Below, one piece after another: positions 10,062 to 21,167 of a stretch of DNA of 64,000 bases. The translations under genes and the position numbers were made by a program. The notes under the pieces were generated by a model. That model was not told the origin of the DNA. It did not search any database and worked only from the letters and a program-made list of their open reading frames with translations. Origin of the DNA: Ascidia mentula (Eukaryota; Chordata; Ascidiacea; Phlebobranchia; Ascidiidae); NCBI GenBank assembly GCA_947561715.1, contig OX387200.1:1800501-1864500 (forward strand). The letters run 5' to 3'. Position 1 is the first letter of the stretch; each line of letters opens with the position of its first letter.

Positions 10062-11255
10062 GAAAAACAATATTGATGTTTTTACGTCAAGTTAACACAA
10101 CCTAAACCGTTTGTACGTTTTAACACTATACGCGTGCATTTTCAAAACCTTTCATGTCGACTTCCTATTCGTTTTTGCCATTACAGTAACTGTAGATTAC
10201 ACTGTACTTGGTTTGAAAAATTGAATCGTTGACAGAATAAAATTCATTCAGATTTTATGGTTCGAGTTGGCACAAGTATAGTAAACTGGTCGTGTTTAGT
10301 GACAATATATTATGTTGTACAATGCGTATTGCAAGACATACATGACAGGTGAGAATACCGGAGACAAATGGACGTTAAATTTTTTGTGGTGCTTGGTGTC
10401 TGTTATCGTTAAATGGAAGATGCACTCTTATGAACTTGGATTCCTAATTTACCTTTTGTTTACGTTGAGCAATATGTGACTGGCCAAAAAGGCTACGGCA
10501 GATTTGGGCCAAAAACGTTTTTTAATGATTGTTTGGTGATCTTTCAGTTAAATTGGCTCTCTTCAAACTAATGACCAACAAGATGACGTTCAGTTTCTGT
10601 TTGCAAGCTTATTTGGCGCCACTAGTGTCAGCTCTCTTGATTTACCTTGTTTTAAGCTGTTGTTTTTAAATAGTGTGTGTGACCACGTACGTCCCTCTCG
10701 TTCTCTTGCGAGTTTATTGTTCGCAAAAGGTTATTTCGCAATGACCTAATATCATTCAAATAAAACATAGAAAGCAAGTCTCTTTTACCGTGTATAGGTT
10801 TGGCAAGGATACTTAGATACATATGTCAGGTTTTGCTAAATCTTGTTTATGAGATTTTTCGCCAGATCTTATAATGTGTATGTTTCGGTGAGATCACATT
10901 TGAAATACAAATAGTGCTGAATCTCGAGTTACGTTGACATCATTGTTTCAACAATGGAGCTTTTTCCTACGTGTGCATTCGTTGCGATTACTCCAGCGAG
11001 AGCAAGTTTTCGCCTGTGCATCGAAGCGTGACATTACCTTTTTTGTGCCCCATTGCCCTTTATAAAAGCTTGCTTTGGATTACACCAGCTATGAAGAGCT
11101 TTGCTTGGTGCTTCAATTGGCCGCCAATGAATCTGGCGAAATATCTCCCATAAGTAGAAATGTATCAGAAAAATCTATATATGTATCCAAACAATTTTAC
11201 CAAACCTATGCATTCAAAGAGGCAAAAATCTTTTGTTATTTGTGTTGTGCGTTCT
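10062..11255. other. intergenic
   Basis: No exon is supported. The only notable item is a repeat of the CCACGTACGT-containing motif near 10680, also found upstream of the small gene at 8369. Confidence 0.35.
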
Positions 11256-11570
11256 GCGACATTTACCTATTTACCCAAAGAGGATTGCAGCAAATATTGT
11301 GCATTCTGTAACCAACACCACAGTAATCATTTGCAATTGTATAATTTTGCATATATTTATTTGCAATAAACTAATAGTTCGCAATGTTGAAAAAAGTACT
11401 CAACACTGATTCTGTAAAAAAATCAAATGTAAAATATAATTCATACGTGCTCACTGAAATATTGCAGTGGGTACAAAACATACAAAAGTTTTCTCTGTAA
11501 ATTGTAACAATATGTAGCACTACGACATTCCAAGAAAACAAAGCTGTGTCACGAAGGTGCTGGGACCGTT

Positions 11571-11635
11571 AATCGTGCATTTTCGACCGAAAATTTTTCC
11601 AGACTTTTTAGTGATTTCTTGTTTCGCTTTCCACT
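11571..11635 (-). pseudogene. remnant of the small helical-protein gene (C-terminal codons)
   Basis: This stretch matches the last ~20 codons of the gene at 17546-17776 on the same strand, including the Ile-Thr-Lys-Lys box. The rest of the gene is deleted. Confidence 0.65.
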
Positions 11636-11836
11636 ATATAAAAAGGTTGGTTTGATGCATAAAGTCTCTTGCACATCCCTTGCTGAGGGCATCTATCAAG
11701 ATATAACACGAAGCAGCAAACTTACTGGAATACTCAGCTACAGAAACTAAAACCCGGAACAATAATTTAGACGTGAAAACAAAAGTAAGAGTGTAGTCGT
11801 GTTAATTTCGCATCCAATCGACAAAGATTTGTTAAA

Positions 11837-12140
11837 ATGGCTTCCGTTCAATAACCACTCTTAAAATTGTTGGGAACAATAGTGCCCTGGTGGGACACGC
11901 TGCTGTTTCTCAATGCATTGTTTCTCCTAATTATTGGAGAGTCAATTGATGGTTGCGACCCAGGATCAGAAGACATGTTTGTGTTCTGTTACAACCCCTC
12001 CACTGGTGAGAAATAATTTGGTTTCATTCCAGAGGCTAATTAAGGCTGTATTAATATAGACACTTCCGTTGTCTGTTTATTTTTTATCTTACATTTATCC
12101 AAAATGATGAAGGCAAATAATTGCGTAGTTCTGGATGAAC
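11837..12140 (+). pseudogene. LRRC8-like channel pseudogene
   Basis: It is a close copy of exon 1 and the start of exon 2 of the gene at 18765. Codon 6 is a stop, four codons are missing in the Tyr-Asp-His-Ile region just before Pro-Trp-Trp-Asp, and exon 2 is cut off after about five codons. The sequence is otherwise so similar to the parent that the duplication must be recent. Confidence 0.85.
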
Positions 12141-12865
12141 AATCCCTTTAAATTTGACGATCTCTGCTCTCTTATCTCTATTGTGAGGTTCACGGGCATC
12201 GCAGCCAAGCAGGATTTTTTTCCCGGTCAGGTTTCTCTTTGATTTGTTGGTCGGGCGCTTGGCCTTTAGCGACTTCTAGTGTGCACTAAATCCACACAGA
12301 CATATCCACTTCATGGTGTAAATGATTCGTTAAAGAAGTCTGTTTCAAGAGCCTGTTTGTTTACCTAACCACATGTGAGATTATTGGAATGTACGCGTTT
12401 AGGGACAATTTTCTCGGTCACGTAAAAATTCAACCATTCACAAAGAGTACTTATTGACAAACTCAAAGTTGAAATAAATAACCCTCGTTACTCAAGAGCT
12501 TATTTCTCCACGCCTCGTCATCTTTACAATGACACATACATCTCCGCTTAGTGGTTTACGACTCAATATCATTTACACCAGTGTTTCTCATTCCGATTAT
12601 TTAACAGACTGTTGTTTGCTGCTAAAACGACTGATTTGTGCGTTTTTGCGTTTCGTACTTCAACATAATTACGTCGTAATAAAGGCAAGAAGCTCTACTG
12701 CCAACACTTTTCTATATACGTTCGGTTAATTCTGTTATGAAAACGCAATAACACAAAAACTTAAACAACTCTACTATGTTATTCGACTTGAACATTAAAA
12801 AATATATTATTACAACGCCAACAGTGAACTAAAGACACAATACTCGAAAATCAAATAAGACATAG

Positions 12866-12893
12866 GGAGGGGGGGGGGGGTGTTGGGGGAGAA
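12866..12893 (+). repeat. G-rich tract, potential G-quadruplex
   Basis: It contains a run of G residues longer than ten, flanked by GGG and GGGGG groups, in an otherwise AT-rich segment just upstream of a small-gene remnant. Several G-tracts in close succession are enough for a quadruplex. Confidence 0.6.
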
Positions 12894-12906
12894 AGGTAAT
12901 TGTAAT

Positions 12907-12996
12907 TGCTTGTCAGAGATATAGCGAAAGCTAAAATGATTGACAATTTAGCGTACCTGCAAAAAGTAATTCCTCAGAGTCATCTCAAGAGACTAT
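12907..12996 (+). pseudogene. remnant of the small helical-protein gene
   Basis: It aligns with about 8697-8785 of the intact gene (Ala-Glu-Asp-Ile-Ala-Glu-Ala-Lys and Tyr-Leu-Gln-Lys-Val codons). There is no start codon and no intact frame. It stands upstream of a channel exon 1 remnant, so order and orientation match the 8.6-10.1 kb module. Confidence 0.7.
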
Positions 12997-13261
12997 CTGA
13001 ACCCTAATTTCCAAATTACGTCCCATTTTTTATTATTTTACGTTGGTAATGATGTTTCTACGAAGTGCAATGGAGAAGTTTTACAAAATGTAAACACGAT
13101 TTTTTACGTACCCTGTAATTATCCATAAAGCCTACAGTCAACTTATTTATTAAATTTCTAATGATGTCATATTTCATATTTCTTGTGCAAACAATCGTAA
13201 TAATTCAGTATAAACTGCCTTCCTTTTTAGCTATATTAATTACCAAAAACAAGCTTCTGTA

Positions 13262-13442
13262 ATGACGACTTTTCAAAATCCCTTGCTTAAATTATACGAA
13301 CACATTACTGGCATTATATTGCCTTGATGGGACACAGTTTTAATCTTAAGTTCCTTTTTTCTGTCGTTAATCGGACAGACAACTTACAATTATCAGCCAG
13401 GTTCGGAAGGAAACCATATTTTTTGCCATCATGTCTCCTCAG
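13262..13442 (+). pseudogene. LRRC8-like channel exon 1 pseudogene
   Basis: It is exactly 181 nt, as in intact exon 1 copies. The first Trp codon of the Pro-Trp-Trp-Asp motif is TGA and the donor is GC instead of GT. No exon 2 was found downstream. It is most similar to the copy at 9105. Confidence 0.85.
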
Positions 13443-13595
13443 GCAAGATTAAAGTTGTTAAGAGAAATAAAATAAACTCTTGTGCGCGTTCATCTCAATG
13501 ACGGGCATAGAACAAAGTAACCCCGTGGAGCAATAGTGTTTTTTCCCTGTGGCGTGATAAAGGTTTCCCCGTATCGCCCGTCCGTGAGGTGGTTA

Positions 13596-13735
13596 AGCGA
13601 TATGGGGGAACTCCGGCGCTTATTTCAGGTTGTTCTCGGAATGTCGTAAGGTGATTTTCCAAAGCATTTCTGCACATTACGCCAATAAAGTCCAACAACA
13701 AGTTGACGACATTTTACAATCCGTCCGACAATTAT
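13596..13735. repeat. dispersed repeat, copy A
   Basis: A stretch starting near GGAACTCCGGCGCTTATTT and ending near ACAAGTTGACGACATTT is repeated at 14745-14835 with small gaps. The nature of the repeat is unknown. Confidence 0.5.
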
Positions 13736-14744
13736 ACGAGCCCAGTCACAGCACTTCACAGTTCACACGCACATGTACGTGTTTAAGTTTGCTGTATGCA
13801 AGATGGGAATTATTCGATACTCCTACTATTGTAATTTATTTCAATCACCTTTTAATCATGCTGCTTTGCATATTCATAATTTTTCATGTGTTTTACCGTT
13901 AAAAAGGAAAGATATATGGGCCTGAAGAGTATATGCAAAGTGGAGCCAATAATATGAATTGTGCGTAAGCTGAAGAGTATATGTTGTTTTGCTGTTTAGA
14001 CAACGACGTTTGCAGAACTGACCAAACAAATCCTATTTTAAAGGATGCTGTTAACCACAAAATACTCAGAAAAACTGGTATTTCAATTGTGTCAGATCTT
14101 AAAAGCAATGCAAGCTGTTGTCATAATGAGTGCGACAGTGTTACATTAACGGCAATATAACGTGCGACGCTAGACCTCGAACTTGAGTCCAAACGGTTCG
14201 TCGTGCTTAAACATACCATAGCATGGCGGGTGATTGGTAACATCGGTCAAGCGCAAAGGATTGTAATGGTGACCTAACACGGGAATATATTTTTAAACAA
14301 TTATTAAACACGCGTCCATGCAACAAATTGACGTTTCTTCATATTTCTTTGGGAAATCAAGATGCAAGAATTTTCAAGTAAACAGAATGGCGCAAATTCT
14401 TTAGTTGGTGGGTTTTGTACAACAGCACCAAAGCTTTTTGCGTCGTATTGTAAAATGAAAAGTTGTTTTGGCATGTTACCGGTCGATGTGTGCAAAGTAA
14501 ATTCAGCACCCCGGCTAAAAAAGGGCTGCAGATCAAATTACAAAAACACAGTTTCAAATTCGGCGTCGGATGCTTTTAAACAACGTCCTTTTTTCATTGG
14601 TTTCAAGCGATGTATGCTGTGGGATAAGTTTCGACGCTATGTTGTAAAACAGTTTCGACGCTGTGTTGTAATTAAGTCGTATTGTATCACGTGGTGACGA
14701 AGAAAGGGAACAATAAATGAATAAGTAACTTGTGACGTCGTTTA

Positions 14745-14835
14745 CCGAACTCCCGCACTTATTTGTTCAGGTTTGTTCGCTGACTGTCGTAAGGGGATAT
14801 TTTCCATAAACAAGTTGACGACATTTCCCCTCACA
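14745..14835. repeat. dispersed repeat, copy B
   Basis: Same order of words as copy A at 13596-13735, about 25-30 nt shorter because of an internal gap. No coding potential is evident. Confidence 0.5.
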
Positions 14836-16985
14836 ATGACCCACGCTATCTCCAACCAGGTACACACATCAAAACGAAACAAGTAATTATAATCATAAAA
14901 CAAAGCGTTGACCAAGCCAAATCCATGGCCCCTTTGGCCCACTGCGCTGCTAACCCTAACATTTCTCAAAATTTTTGTGATAACTGATCTTGCATTAAGT
15001 TCAATACAGCGACAAGTAAAAAGCATTCACAGTACAGCTGAGTTACTTTATTGTCCGCCTTTGACATATTATTAATTTGCCTGAGAAGTTATAGCGAAGA
15101 AAAATGCATAGGATCGGGAGTTCCAACCCCATCCGAACTTATTTTTCGTATATCGCTGCTATAATTGTCAATAAAAGTAGCCTTGAAACCATCTTGGCTT
15201 CGAAGGGTGGTGTGATATAAGTTTTGACCGCTTGCTACTCCAGTGAGAGCTATACCAATGAACGTGGTTTATGGCCAATTTTCAAAGCATGCTTTGTTGA
15301 GTAAAAATAATTTCGACAGCACAATATTGAAAACCTTCTGTTTTGTTGGATACCGTTGGATTCTAGAGGCTCGATAAAGTTTTGGTACACATTTTTTTGC
15401 CGTGTAATTAAACCACAAATAACAACTCTAAACACAAAGACGAAAACATTTAAGGAATTTAAGTTAATATGTATAAGACTTACGTAAAAACATGGATCAA
15501 TCAAAGCATTGAAAAAGTTCTATAATTGTTTGAAACGCAATTGCAAACCACGAATGTTTTCCCTTTTTTACTATGAATTGGCGCAAAACTAAAATGCAAA
15601 TTCAAAGGTTTATTTACTAAATTTTCGCACTTTGCGTTTTGCACTTGGCAACATCTGCTTTTGGATTGAATGCATCTGTTATCATGTGGTCCTTTGAACT
15701 AAAGGGATTGTCATCCAATGTAATGTAAACACTCTGTTGTATTTGTGTTTATGTTGTGAAAAATGGTATGAACCGCGATAAAACTATGAGGCTTTCTTGT
15801 AAAGGTGATTTCCTCACGTCTGTCGTAGGATCGCAGCCAGTCGCACTGGGAGGTGATGGGTTGCGACAGGTTGCATTTGACGGAAGGTGGCCAGCCGGCC
15901 CTGCTGGCCAAAGCAAAACCCATCAAAACGAAAATTCGATTCTCATAACGGTTCCTTTGATCCGTATCGACAGACTTAGTCGTTATGAGGACTTTCTTTT
16001 TTAGTGATAGTGCAATTCGTGGTGGGTCGGGATCAGTCATAAGTTGCGGTTGTCGCATTATCGTAGATCTTGTTAATGACCAATCGCATTTGTTGATGGA
16101 CAATAAGAAGAGAAAATGAATTAAACTGCATAAGCGGAGTGATGACGTTGATATTTATTTTGTAATGTTTGATATCTGCACAATTGTATTTGAAGGGTGA
16201 CCTGGTCGAAGGATCTATTCCCTCTCAGTTTTTAACACTTATCATCTTAACATGTGTAAAGCGAGGTTGGTGTTAACCCTTGGGTGTAATAAATTCTTTT
16301 CCGGGTTTCAGATTATAAAAAAAATTATATCTCTGCGAAGGACATTCCTTCGTCAAGCAAGTCCATCATAAACAGAACCATTGAGCAAATGTTGGTTTGC
16401 ACTTTCACAAAACGTGCAGTTTGGGATTTTTTGATTTTTTTGAGCACAAGAAGGCGAAGGTTACAATATTTGTTCGTAAAAACTGTACTTAAGTTCAATA
16501 TTCATAAAATTCGTAAAAACTGTAATTGCATTACAGACCAGAGCAATGAAACGCTTGTGTTTACACTAAGACAATACACTATAAACTAAAAAAGTGGATT
16601 TCGAAAATCTTTCCACCTTTGGTGGGTAGAAAATTGATTTTCCACCTTTTTATAGATTTGGACGAAATTTCCACCCTATTTCCCGAAACCATGGGAGGAA
16701 AAGTCCATATCCACCTTTTCGGTAAAAGTGACGGGTGGGATTTTTCCATCTTGAAGGTGGATTGTTATGTTAATTGTGAAAATACACTGAAATGTTCATA
16801 AATAATAATAAGAAGTGCGTGTAGTTACGTTCATTAAGTTGTTGCATGACCTTTTTTATGTATTTTTGCAAAATGAAAAACATTTTGCATCCGGGAATTT
16901 ACTTTATTACGTCACTCCTTCGAAAGCGCACGAGTCAATCAGCAATATTTAGGTTAAAGTAAACGTAGCGTGGTAATTGCCGGTA
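14836..16985. other. intergenic, no gene supported
   Basis: I see no credible exon. At 16590-16760 several TTTCCACC and GGTGG words alternate in both orientations and may be an old MITE. No target duplication was recognised. Confidence 0.35.
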
Positions 16986-17003
16986 ACTAACCTTGCGGAG
17001 CAG

Positions 17004-17172
17004 ACGGTGATTGTATAGTCACCACAAAGTGGAAGTCTTTGCTTGGCCGTTTGGTCAGCAAAGTCGTCTGATAGTCACACCAGCTGCACTGATGAGACCT
17101 TTTAGATCGAAACAGTGGCCATCTGTCTGCAGCTTATACACAAATTCATATTATTGGCTCCACATTGCTTAT
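17004..17172 (+). mobile_element. hammerhead-ribozyme repeat (retrozyme-like), copy 1
   Basis: It shares a body beginning TGTATAGTCACCACAAAGTGG with copies at 32430-32720 (minus), 35694-35823 and fragments near 34811, 35322 and 62290. The hammerhead lies inside at 17082-17134, and the sequence continues about 45 nt past the predicted cleavage site into the start of a further unit. No protein is encoded. Confidence 0.75.
17082..17134 (+). ncRNA. type I hammerhead ribozyme
   Basis: In order: stem I 5' strand AGCTGCA, core CTGATGA, stem II with a TTTTA loop, core GAAA, stem III CAG/CTG around a 7-nt loop, cleavage-site nucleotides TC, and stem I 3' strand TGCAGCT. Stem I is a perfect 7-bp match. 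Stem II has one mismatch here (GACC against GATC). All catalytic core nucleotides are present. Cleavage is expected after C17127. Confidence 0.85.
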
Positions 17173-17545
17173 CATATGACTTTTCTTTTGTTCAATGTTT
17201 CTTTTATTCATAAAAGAATCAGTTCAAAAATATACGAATGAATGAATGAGACGTGTCAACAACAAGTGGAACCAGTACAATATGTGCCTAGTTGCTACCT
17301 GACTTAGAGCAAATATTGTACATTTTGTACAACACAATGATCAATTGTATATGTACATAAAAATTTTTTATTTTTTAATTTATAATTTTTTAGTAGAAAA
17401 ATAAAATGTGGAAAGAAGTTAAAAAAAGTGCTTACTATCATTCTGTAGTGGTGTAAGATACATATAAAATTGCTCACCGTAAATTATTTGCACTACAATA
17501 ATACAGCATACAAAAAGGAAAACCGGTCACTCGGATGCGGTACTG

Positions 17546-17776
17546 TCATTCTTTCACTTTCAATTGAAAATTTTGCCAGGCTTTCTTAGTGATTTTTTGT
17601 TTGTCACTTTCGCTTTCCAGGTATACTTGACGGAGGTACTCTAAATCCTTGTATTGATAAGCTTGCCACAAGTCGTCTGTCAGCGATTTCATGGCGTCTG
17701 ACTTGGTTTTGTATTCCTTCAATTTGTACTCCTCAGTAAGTCTTTGCAAAAGTCGGACCGTTTGTTCAACCTCCAT
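17546..17776 (-). CDS. small helical protein, channel-linked family (copy 2)
   Basis: A 76-residue, single-exon, charged and helical product with no signal peptide or TM segment. It has the family pattern: R-L-L-Q-R-L-T-E-E near the start, D-L-E-Y-L-R-Q in the middle and Q-K-I-T-K-K-A-W near the C terminus. The ATG at 17776 aligns with Met-Glu of the 33.9 kb copy. It is divergent from the channel gene at 18765, with 988 bp between the two start codons, the same head-to-head arrangement as at 31.7-34.1 kb. Function is unknown; a cytosolic accessory or linker role for the neighbouring channel is inference from linkage and weak resemblance to the LRRC8 linker. Confidence 0.7.
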   Translation of the reverse strand: MEVEQTVRLLQRLTEEYKLKEYKTKSDAMKSLTDDLWQAYQYKDLEYLRQVYLESESDKQKITKKAWQNFQLKVKE

Positions 17777-18764
17777 TGCGAGAAACAACTTTAGTAAACT
17801 ACAGAACTGTATTTAAAATGTAAAGAGAGTAAACTAATTAGGCATGTTTTATATATAGGCTAACCTTCAACTATAGTATTTAACCATCAACGATTTTTAC
17901 TTACTGAAGATTCACCCAAGTGTTATATGCCCTGTTGCATCTTCACTGACAACAGAACAATGTTCCTTGAAACTTTCTGGTTGCACAATAAATTCGCTTT
18001 GCTTGTAAAGTCAACATTCATCACACAGAGAGAGTTTGTGATGCCCACAGAAATGAAAGATAACTTTTCAGGCAAGTTAAGACAAGCCGCCGTATGATTC
18101 AAAACCGCGACGCGGAACTTCAGTTACTATTTACAAACTTACTTATAGTAAAAACAAATAAAAAGAGGCGTTGAATAAGGATCGGCAACAGACGGACAGA
18201 CAAGGAGTCAGACATAGTCACAAGCTGTAGGCTACTTGAGTGAGTCGGTTTTTACCATTTAGGTTTGTTTCAGAAAAAGTAATTGCGATGCGGTTTATTG
18301 CACACAGGAAACAATTATCTCAGTTTTAAAAATATATTGCATGATTAAAATCTTCTGATTTAGTACCTTCAAAATTTAGCGACCAGTTTTTTTGCCACAT
18401 CAGGGCAAAATATAATTTAGATTTATTAATGGTGGATGGTTAATTTACATGTACTGAACTTTGTTTGTTTAATTTGCGTGAGAACAGTATTTGCCATTCC
18501 TGTTTAACGCAAATTAGAACTATATTAAAATGATTGGTTTGTTTTTAATTCTCTTGCACATCTCTTGCTAAGGTCACTTATCAAGATATCACGAAACTGC
18601 AAAGCTTGCAGAAGACTCTCCGATAGAAATCAAAGCCCGGAAGAATAATTTCAATGTGAGCACAAAAGTAAAGGGATAAGCACCATTTTTAAATTAAAAC
18701 TTGTTGTTATTTGGTTTGATATAGTTGCGTTGATTTCGCATTCAATCAACATCCATTTGCAAAA
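17777..18764. promoter_or_regulatory. candidate bidirectional promoter region
   Basis: It is the shared upstream region of the divergent small gene and channel gene. The part nearest the channel gene (about 18530-18764) is conserved in the truncated module at 11640-11836. No TATA box or defined operator could be assigned. Confidence 0.4.
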
Positions 18765-19734
18765 ATGGCATCCATTCAAGAACCACTCCTAAAATTGTAC
18801 GACCACATATTGGGGACAATAGTGCCCTGGTGGGATACACTGTTGTTTCTCAATGCATTTTTTCTCCTAATTATTGGACAGTCAATTGATGATTACGACC
18901 CAGGATCAGAAGACAAGTTTGTGTTCTGTTACAACCCCTCCACAGGTAAGAAATAATTTGGTTTTATTCCAAAGACTAATTAAGGCAGTAATAATATAAA
19001 CACTTCAGTTGTCTGTTTTTTTTATCTTACATTTATCCAAAATAATGAAGGCAAATAATTGCGTAGTTTTGGATGAACTTAATGCAACAACAAATTGCAT
19101 TTACGAACTTTCGTGGATTGAACGCAATTACGGATCGTTGGCAACGATATTGGCTGTTTTGTTTGGATTCATCATCGTTATCTGGAGATTACATCCCGAG
19201 GCAAGAGCAACCATGAGCGGATGGAAGTTCGTGTATGAACACTCGTCCAGTATTACGATTGCTGACGTCGAGGAATTTTGGGAAAAACTTAGAAAACCTC
19301 AAATGGAAAGAAAGTTTAGCGGAAAAGCAACTGTTATCTTAAAAATGAAAGAAATTGTAAATAAAAAAATACAGAGTACGTGGTTTCTTCAATTAATTAC
19401 ATCTAATTTTGCAAAAAGTATATGCACGTTCGCATTGGGTCTTATTTTAGGATTAAGTTGGTATTCTTTGCGATTTTCTTATCAATGTGTTGTCTTTCAC
19501 CATCGACCCAGATTGTTTGATTGTGTTTTAAAACCTTATGGAAGTTTTTGCACAAAGTCATTTGTACTTATTTTCCTTCTAACTGTCTCAATATTTATTA
19601 CACATGATGCAAACAAGCGTTTAGGAGGTAAAAGGTTTGGTTCAATCGAATACATGAAGGAATTCATGATAAAACAAAAAGGTTTGCCTGGTGGAGTCAC
19701 AGATATCTGGCACAGAATCCGCGAAGATAACTGA
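18765..19734 (+). CDS. LRRC8-like pannexin-domain four-TM protein without LRRs (copy 2)
   Basis: Exons 18765-18945 and 19067-19734 (849 nt, 282 residues), phase 1. Residues 21-24 are P-W-W-D; TM1 about 25-42; Cys55; Cys71 followed by I-Y-E-L-S-W-I-E-R; TM2 about 84-100; W-R-L-H-P-E-A-R at 100-107; cytoplasmic loop 108-165; TM3 about 176-194; Cys201 and Cys213; TM4 about 223-240; R-F-G-S-I-E-Y at 250-256. In LRRC8A the corresponding cysteines are C54, C115, C295 and C310, which form C54-C310 and C115-C295 bonds. The cytoplasmic loop is much shorter than in LRRC8, and the protein ends about 40 residues after TM4. A channel-forming role is inferred from this architecture. This is the parent-like copy of the 11.8 kb pseudogene. 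Confidence 0.82.
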
Positions 19735-20220
19735 TATTTAAAAAGAATCCCCTTGTTTCAATTTTGTTAATTTTCTATCGGTCCACGGCGGCCTTGATAT
19801 TTTTATTCCTCTATTCTTTTAGACGTGGTTAGTTGTTTCGCCAATTTAGCTTTTTCTTGCCCTTAATTGTGCTGTGAGAAGCGCAAATTTACTTTTGTCT
19901 TTTTCTTGTATTATTATCTGTAGTCTTAGTGGTGTGTTTCATTCCTTCGTGTTTAAAAATCGTAATTAAACATGGTTTTATTATTTGTTGGTATCTTGGA
20001 CCCCCTTCTTTGCTATTAAATCAGAGATTGTTTTTAATGTGGGATTAACACGTGTTTAGTTTATATGTGTGATAGTATTCCCAGACTGACACTACTTTGG
20101 TGATTTATTGACAACTTATAACGTTATTCAAACAGAAGTAGGTGAAACATGAAAAACATAGGATTACCTAACCGCCACCTGTATGTGTTTTGCTTCAAAC
20201 ATCTGTTATTACTTAATAAT
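19735..20220. other. intergenic
   Basis: 3' flank of the channel gene. No exon or repeat is recognised. Confidence 0.35.
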
Positions 20221-20424
20221 CTGTTCTTCTGGCATATATAAAAAACGTAACTTTATTCCGACATTTCGCCTGTTATCCAACAAGGCTTCCTCAGGTTTTC
20301 GTGTTGGTACGTTTTTGGCGTTAGTTGTGTGCTGTACCTGTCTCATTACCCTGAGGAAGCCTTGTTGCATAACAGGCGAAACGTCGGAATAAAGATACGT
20401 TTTTTGTATGTGCCAGAAGAACAG
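20221..20424. repeat. pair of inverted Penelope-type terminal repeats without coding region
   Basis: The ends CTGTTCTTCTGGCA and TGCCAGAAGAACAG are inverted, as is most of each half, with only a short spacer. The right half reads CTGAGGA...GGCGAAACGTCGG, a degenerate hammerhead-like core in the same place as in the 5.3-7.1 kb element. It is a relative of that element without reverse transcriptase. Confidence 0.6.
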
Positions 20425-20819
20425 ATTATTAAGTTACAATATGCCTGGCAGCAACAAAAACATTATATCGATTATTACTGTTATTTTGTCAAAAATATAT
20501 TTTCTCTTGCACGTAAATAGTAGGCTACAGAAAGCAATTAAATCTTACAAGTATCAAACAATATATACAAATACTGGTACTGTGTCTGCAAGTAGATCAA
20601 ATATGCATGTGATGAAACCAAAATCTCGTTGCTGACAAAAGGCATACCAATGTTTAAGTCTGTCAAAAGTAATCTCATACTAAGATTTTGTTCATCAAAA
20701 GTAAAGCTTTTCGTAGATTCCGCTATCTCGAATTTTGTTTTGTACTAATTATATCTACAACAGTCAACTGTTTGGAAAACCTTTTTTATTGATGTTTGTC
20801 GGTAGGTGACGCTAAAGGT

Positions 20820-20935
20820 CAAACACGAATGGTGGTGATATCGGTGAAGCACCCGACCCATACGCCGAGAAGAAAACTCTATCGAGATTCGTAGCCAGGA
20901 TGTCATGGGTTCAAATCCCGGTGTAGTAAAAATGA
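20820..20935 (+). repeat. tRNA-like SINE fragment (B box)
   Basis: GGGTTCAAATCCC at about 20909-20921 is a perfect RNA polymerase III B box in a tRNA T-arm context. No intact A box or acceptor stem was found at the right distance, so this is more likely a SINE remnant than a tRNA gene. Confidence 0.4.
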
Positions 20936-21043
20936 CAAGCAAGGAAAAATTACAGCACTTTCAAAAAATACACAAAAATGTCGAAATTTGGGAGTTATTG
21001 GTCAAAATATTTGATACACTACATTTACACAACTAAAATGGCT

Positions 21044-21061
21044 AGAGAGAGAGAGAGAGAC
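21044..21061 (+). repeat. (GA)n microsatellite
   Basis: A short GA dinucleotide run. Confidence 0.8.
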
Positions 21062-21167
21062 TTACATTACCAGACGTTAGCAATCGGTGTTTATTTAATT
21101 AAACATAAACAAAGACGTAATTAAAGAAAACTAAGCGTTTGCAGGCAAAATGTGCAGAACAAGCATA

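Larger units (their letters stand above)
11256..12140. repeat. truncated duplicate of the 17.28-19.08 kb channel module
   Basis: Collinear similarity to 17280-19080 runs through the 3' flank of the small gene, its C-terminal codons, the 5' flank of the channel gene, exon 1, intron 1 and the first codons of exon 2. An internal deletion of about 0.9 kb, equivalent to roughly 17.62-18.52 kb, removed most of the small gene and its promoter. Similarity ends abruptly at about 12140. Confidence 0.75.

Noticed and set aside
12841-12900. CRISPR-like or other ordered array near the G tract
   Set aside because: No repeat-spacer structure; it is simply a G-rich run.
15711-16103. 130-codon minus-strand open frame
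   Set aside because: No recognisable domain, no flanking exons and unusual composition; not supported as a gene.
17011-17241. Open frame with a Trp-Pro-Phe-Gly-Gln-Gln segment, also at the start of the long frame at 32552 (minus)
   Set aside because: It is translation of the hammerhead repeat, not a protein; in copy 5 it is intronic.
20820-20935. Possible tRNA gene on the plus strand (perfect T-arm)
   Set aside because: No A box or acceptor stem pairs with it; listed only as a SINE-like fragment.
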